Below are positions 33,393-33,731 of a stretch of DNA of 33,731 nt, piece by piece. The stretch comes from Bacillota bacterium (GTDB lineage: Bacteria > Bacillota > Sulfobacillia > Sulfobacillales > Sulfobacillaceae). The position numbers and the translations under genes were made by a program. Below the pieces are notes generated by a model. That model ran no database searches. It saw only the letters and a list, made by a program, of their open reading frames with translations, and had not been told where the DNA came from. The DNA lies in assembly GCA_023475835.1 (NCBI GenBank), contig JAMCVM010000124.1, forward strand, positions 1 through 33,731, read 5' to 3'. Position 1 is the stretch's first letter, and each line of letters opens with the position of its first letter.

Positions 33393-33731
33393 CGCCCTGA
33401 TGGTTCGATTCAGGACGCGCGAGGATGCGTTAACACACTGAAGCCACGATCACCACCCCCTATGGAGATCAGACCTGTCTATGCCTGCTGAGTGTCGCCA
33501 TCGTCGGCGATGGCCCGGGGTTTGCCCCAAATCTTCACCGCTACCTGGTTAAAAAACCTACAATAATTTCTTTCGGCTTTTTTCGACTCCGTACGGAGTC
33601 CGCAGACCTCACAGGATTCGTCTGCTCGGGGGTGGCTCTCGCCCCATCGAGCGAGGACGTGATTCCCTGGCTCACCACCGAGGAGCCCGAACGGAGAAGA
33701 GGCCGGTCTGCTATCCGACCGTTCCGGTGTC
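33393..33731. other. Noncoding end of window upstream of gabD
   Basis: No gene is recognisable. It includes AT-rich sequence (about 33548-33584) that could host the gabD promoter on the minus strand or another promoter on the plus strand, the palindrome GACTCCGTACGGAGTC (33585-33600) and repeat copy B. A gene may begin beyond the window. Confidence 0.4.
33583..33679 (+). repeat. Diverged intergenic repeat, copy B
   Basis: Counterpart of 24826-24920: TCGACTCC at 33583, core at 33632-33654 and TGGCTCAC at 33668 keep the spacing of copy A to within two bases. Here TCGACTCC is part of the 16-base palindrome, whereas copy A has lost the right half. The element type is unknown. Confidence 0.5.

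Noticed and set aside
1-33731. CRISPR array, tRNA, rRNA or insertion sequence
   Set aside because: No regularly spaced long repeats, no cloverleaf-like sequence with TTCGA and CCA arms, and no transposase motif was seen on reading both strands; a covariance search would be needed to exclude small RNA genes.

Overview
The window looks like a chromosomal segment of a moderately GC-rich, Gram-positive-type bacterium. Shine-Dalgarno sites are strong (AAGGAGG-like), TTG and GTG starts are common, and gene content (HisZ with short HisG, OmpR/PhoB two-component system, YwfO-type HD protein, GH113-like lipoprotein) fits an acidophilic Firmicute such as Sulfobacillus. That placement is inference from gene content, not from a marker gene.

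Layout. Bases 1-894 hold no convincing gene. A protein with two tandem ferritin-like bundles (895-1686) is followed by a decayed stretch (1687-3186) with remnants of a GH29 fucosidase and a COG3375-type GNAT acetyltransferase. The histidine operon hisC-hisZ-hisG-hisD-hisB-hisH-hisA-hisF-hisIE fills 3187-10556. It lacks only a histidinol-phosphate phosphatase. hisC and hisZ are each preceded by nearly the same promoter-leader block. Next comes a 131-aa orphan gene overlapping a response regulator, then its histidine kinase (10629-13131).

Five minus-strand genes (19030 to 13103) form a likely operon: HD phosphohydrolase, GT4 glycosyltransferase, polysaccharide deacetylase-like protein, zinc-type oxidoreductase and a glycosidase lipoprotein. 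This looks like an envelope or exopolysaccharide set. Divergent from it is an NRAMP-like transporter with altered ion-site motifs. An M20 peptidase, long-form serine acetyltransferase (cysE), a 142-aa orphan and threonine dehydratase (ilvA) form a tightly packed amino-acid operon (20560-24324), followed by a 57-aa cysteine-rich mini-protein.

After a roughly 770-base noncoding stretch comes a large secreted clan GH-A glycosidase, whose leader carries a terminator-like hairpin, then tandem hairpins, then purU. Converging on purU with one base between stop codons is an 823-aa protein joining EAL, PAS, GGDEF and a C-terminal SAM-dependent methyltransferase. This is the most unusual gene here. A succinate-semialdehyde-type dehydrogenase preceded by four 10-bp tandem repeats closes the window. 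The final 150 bases share a diverged repeat with the noncoding stretch near 24.8-24.9 kb.
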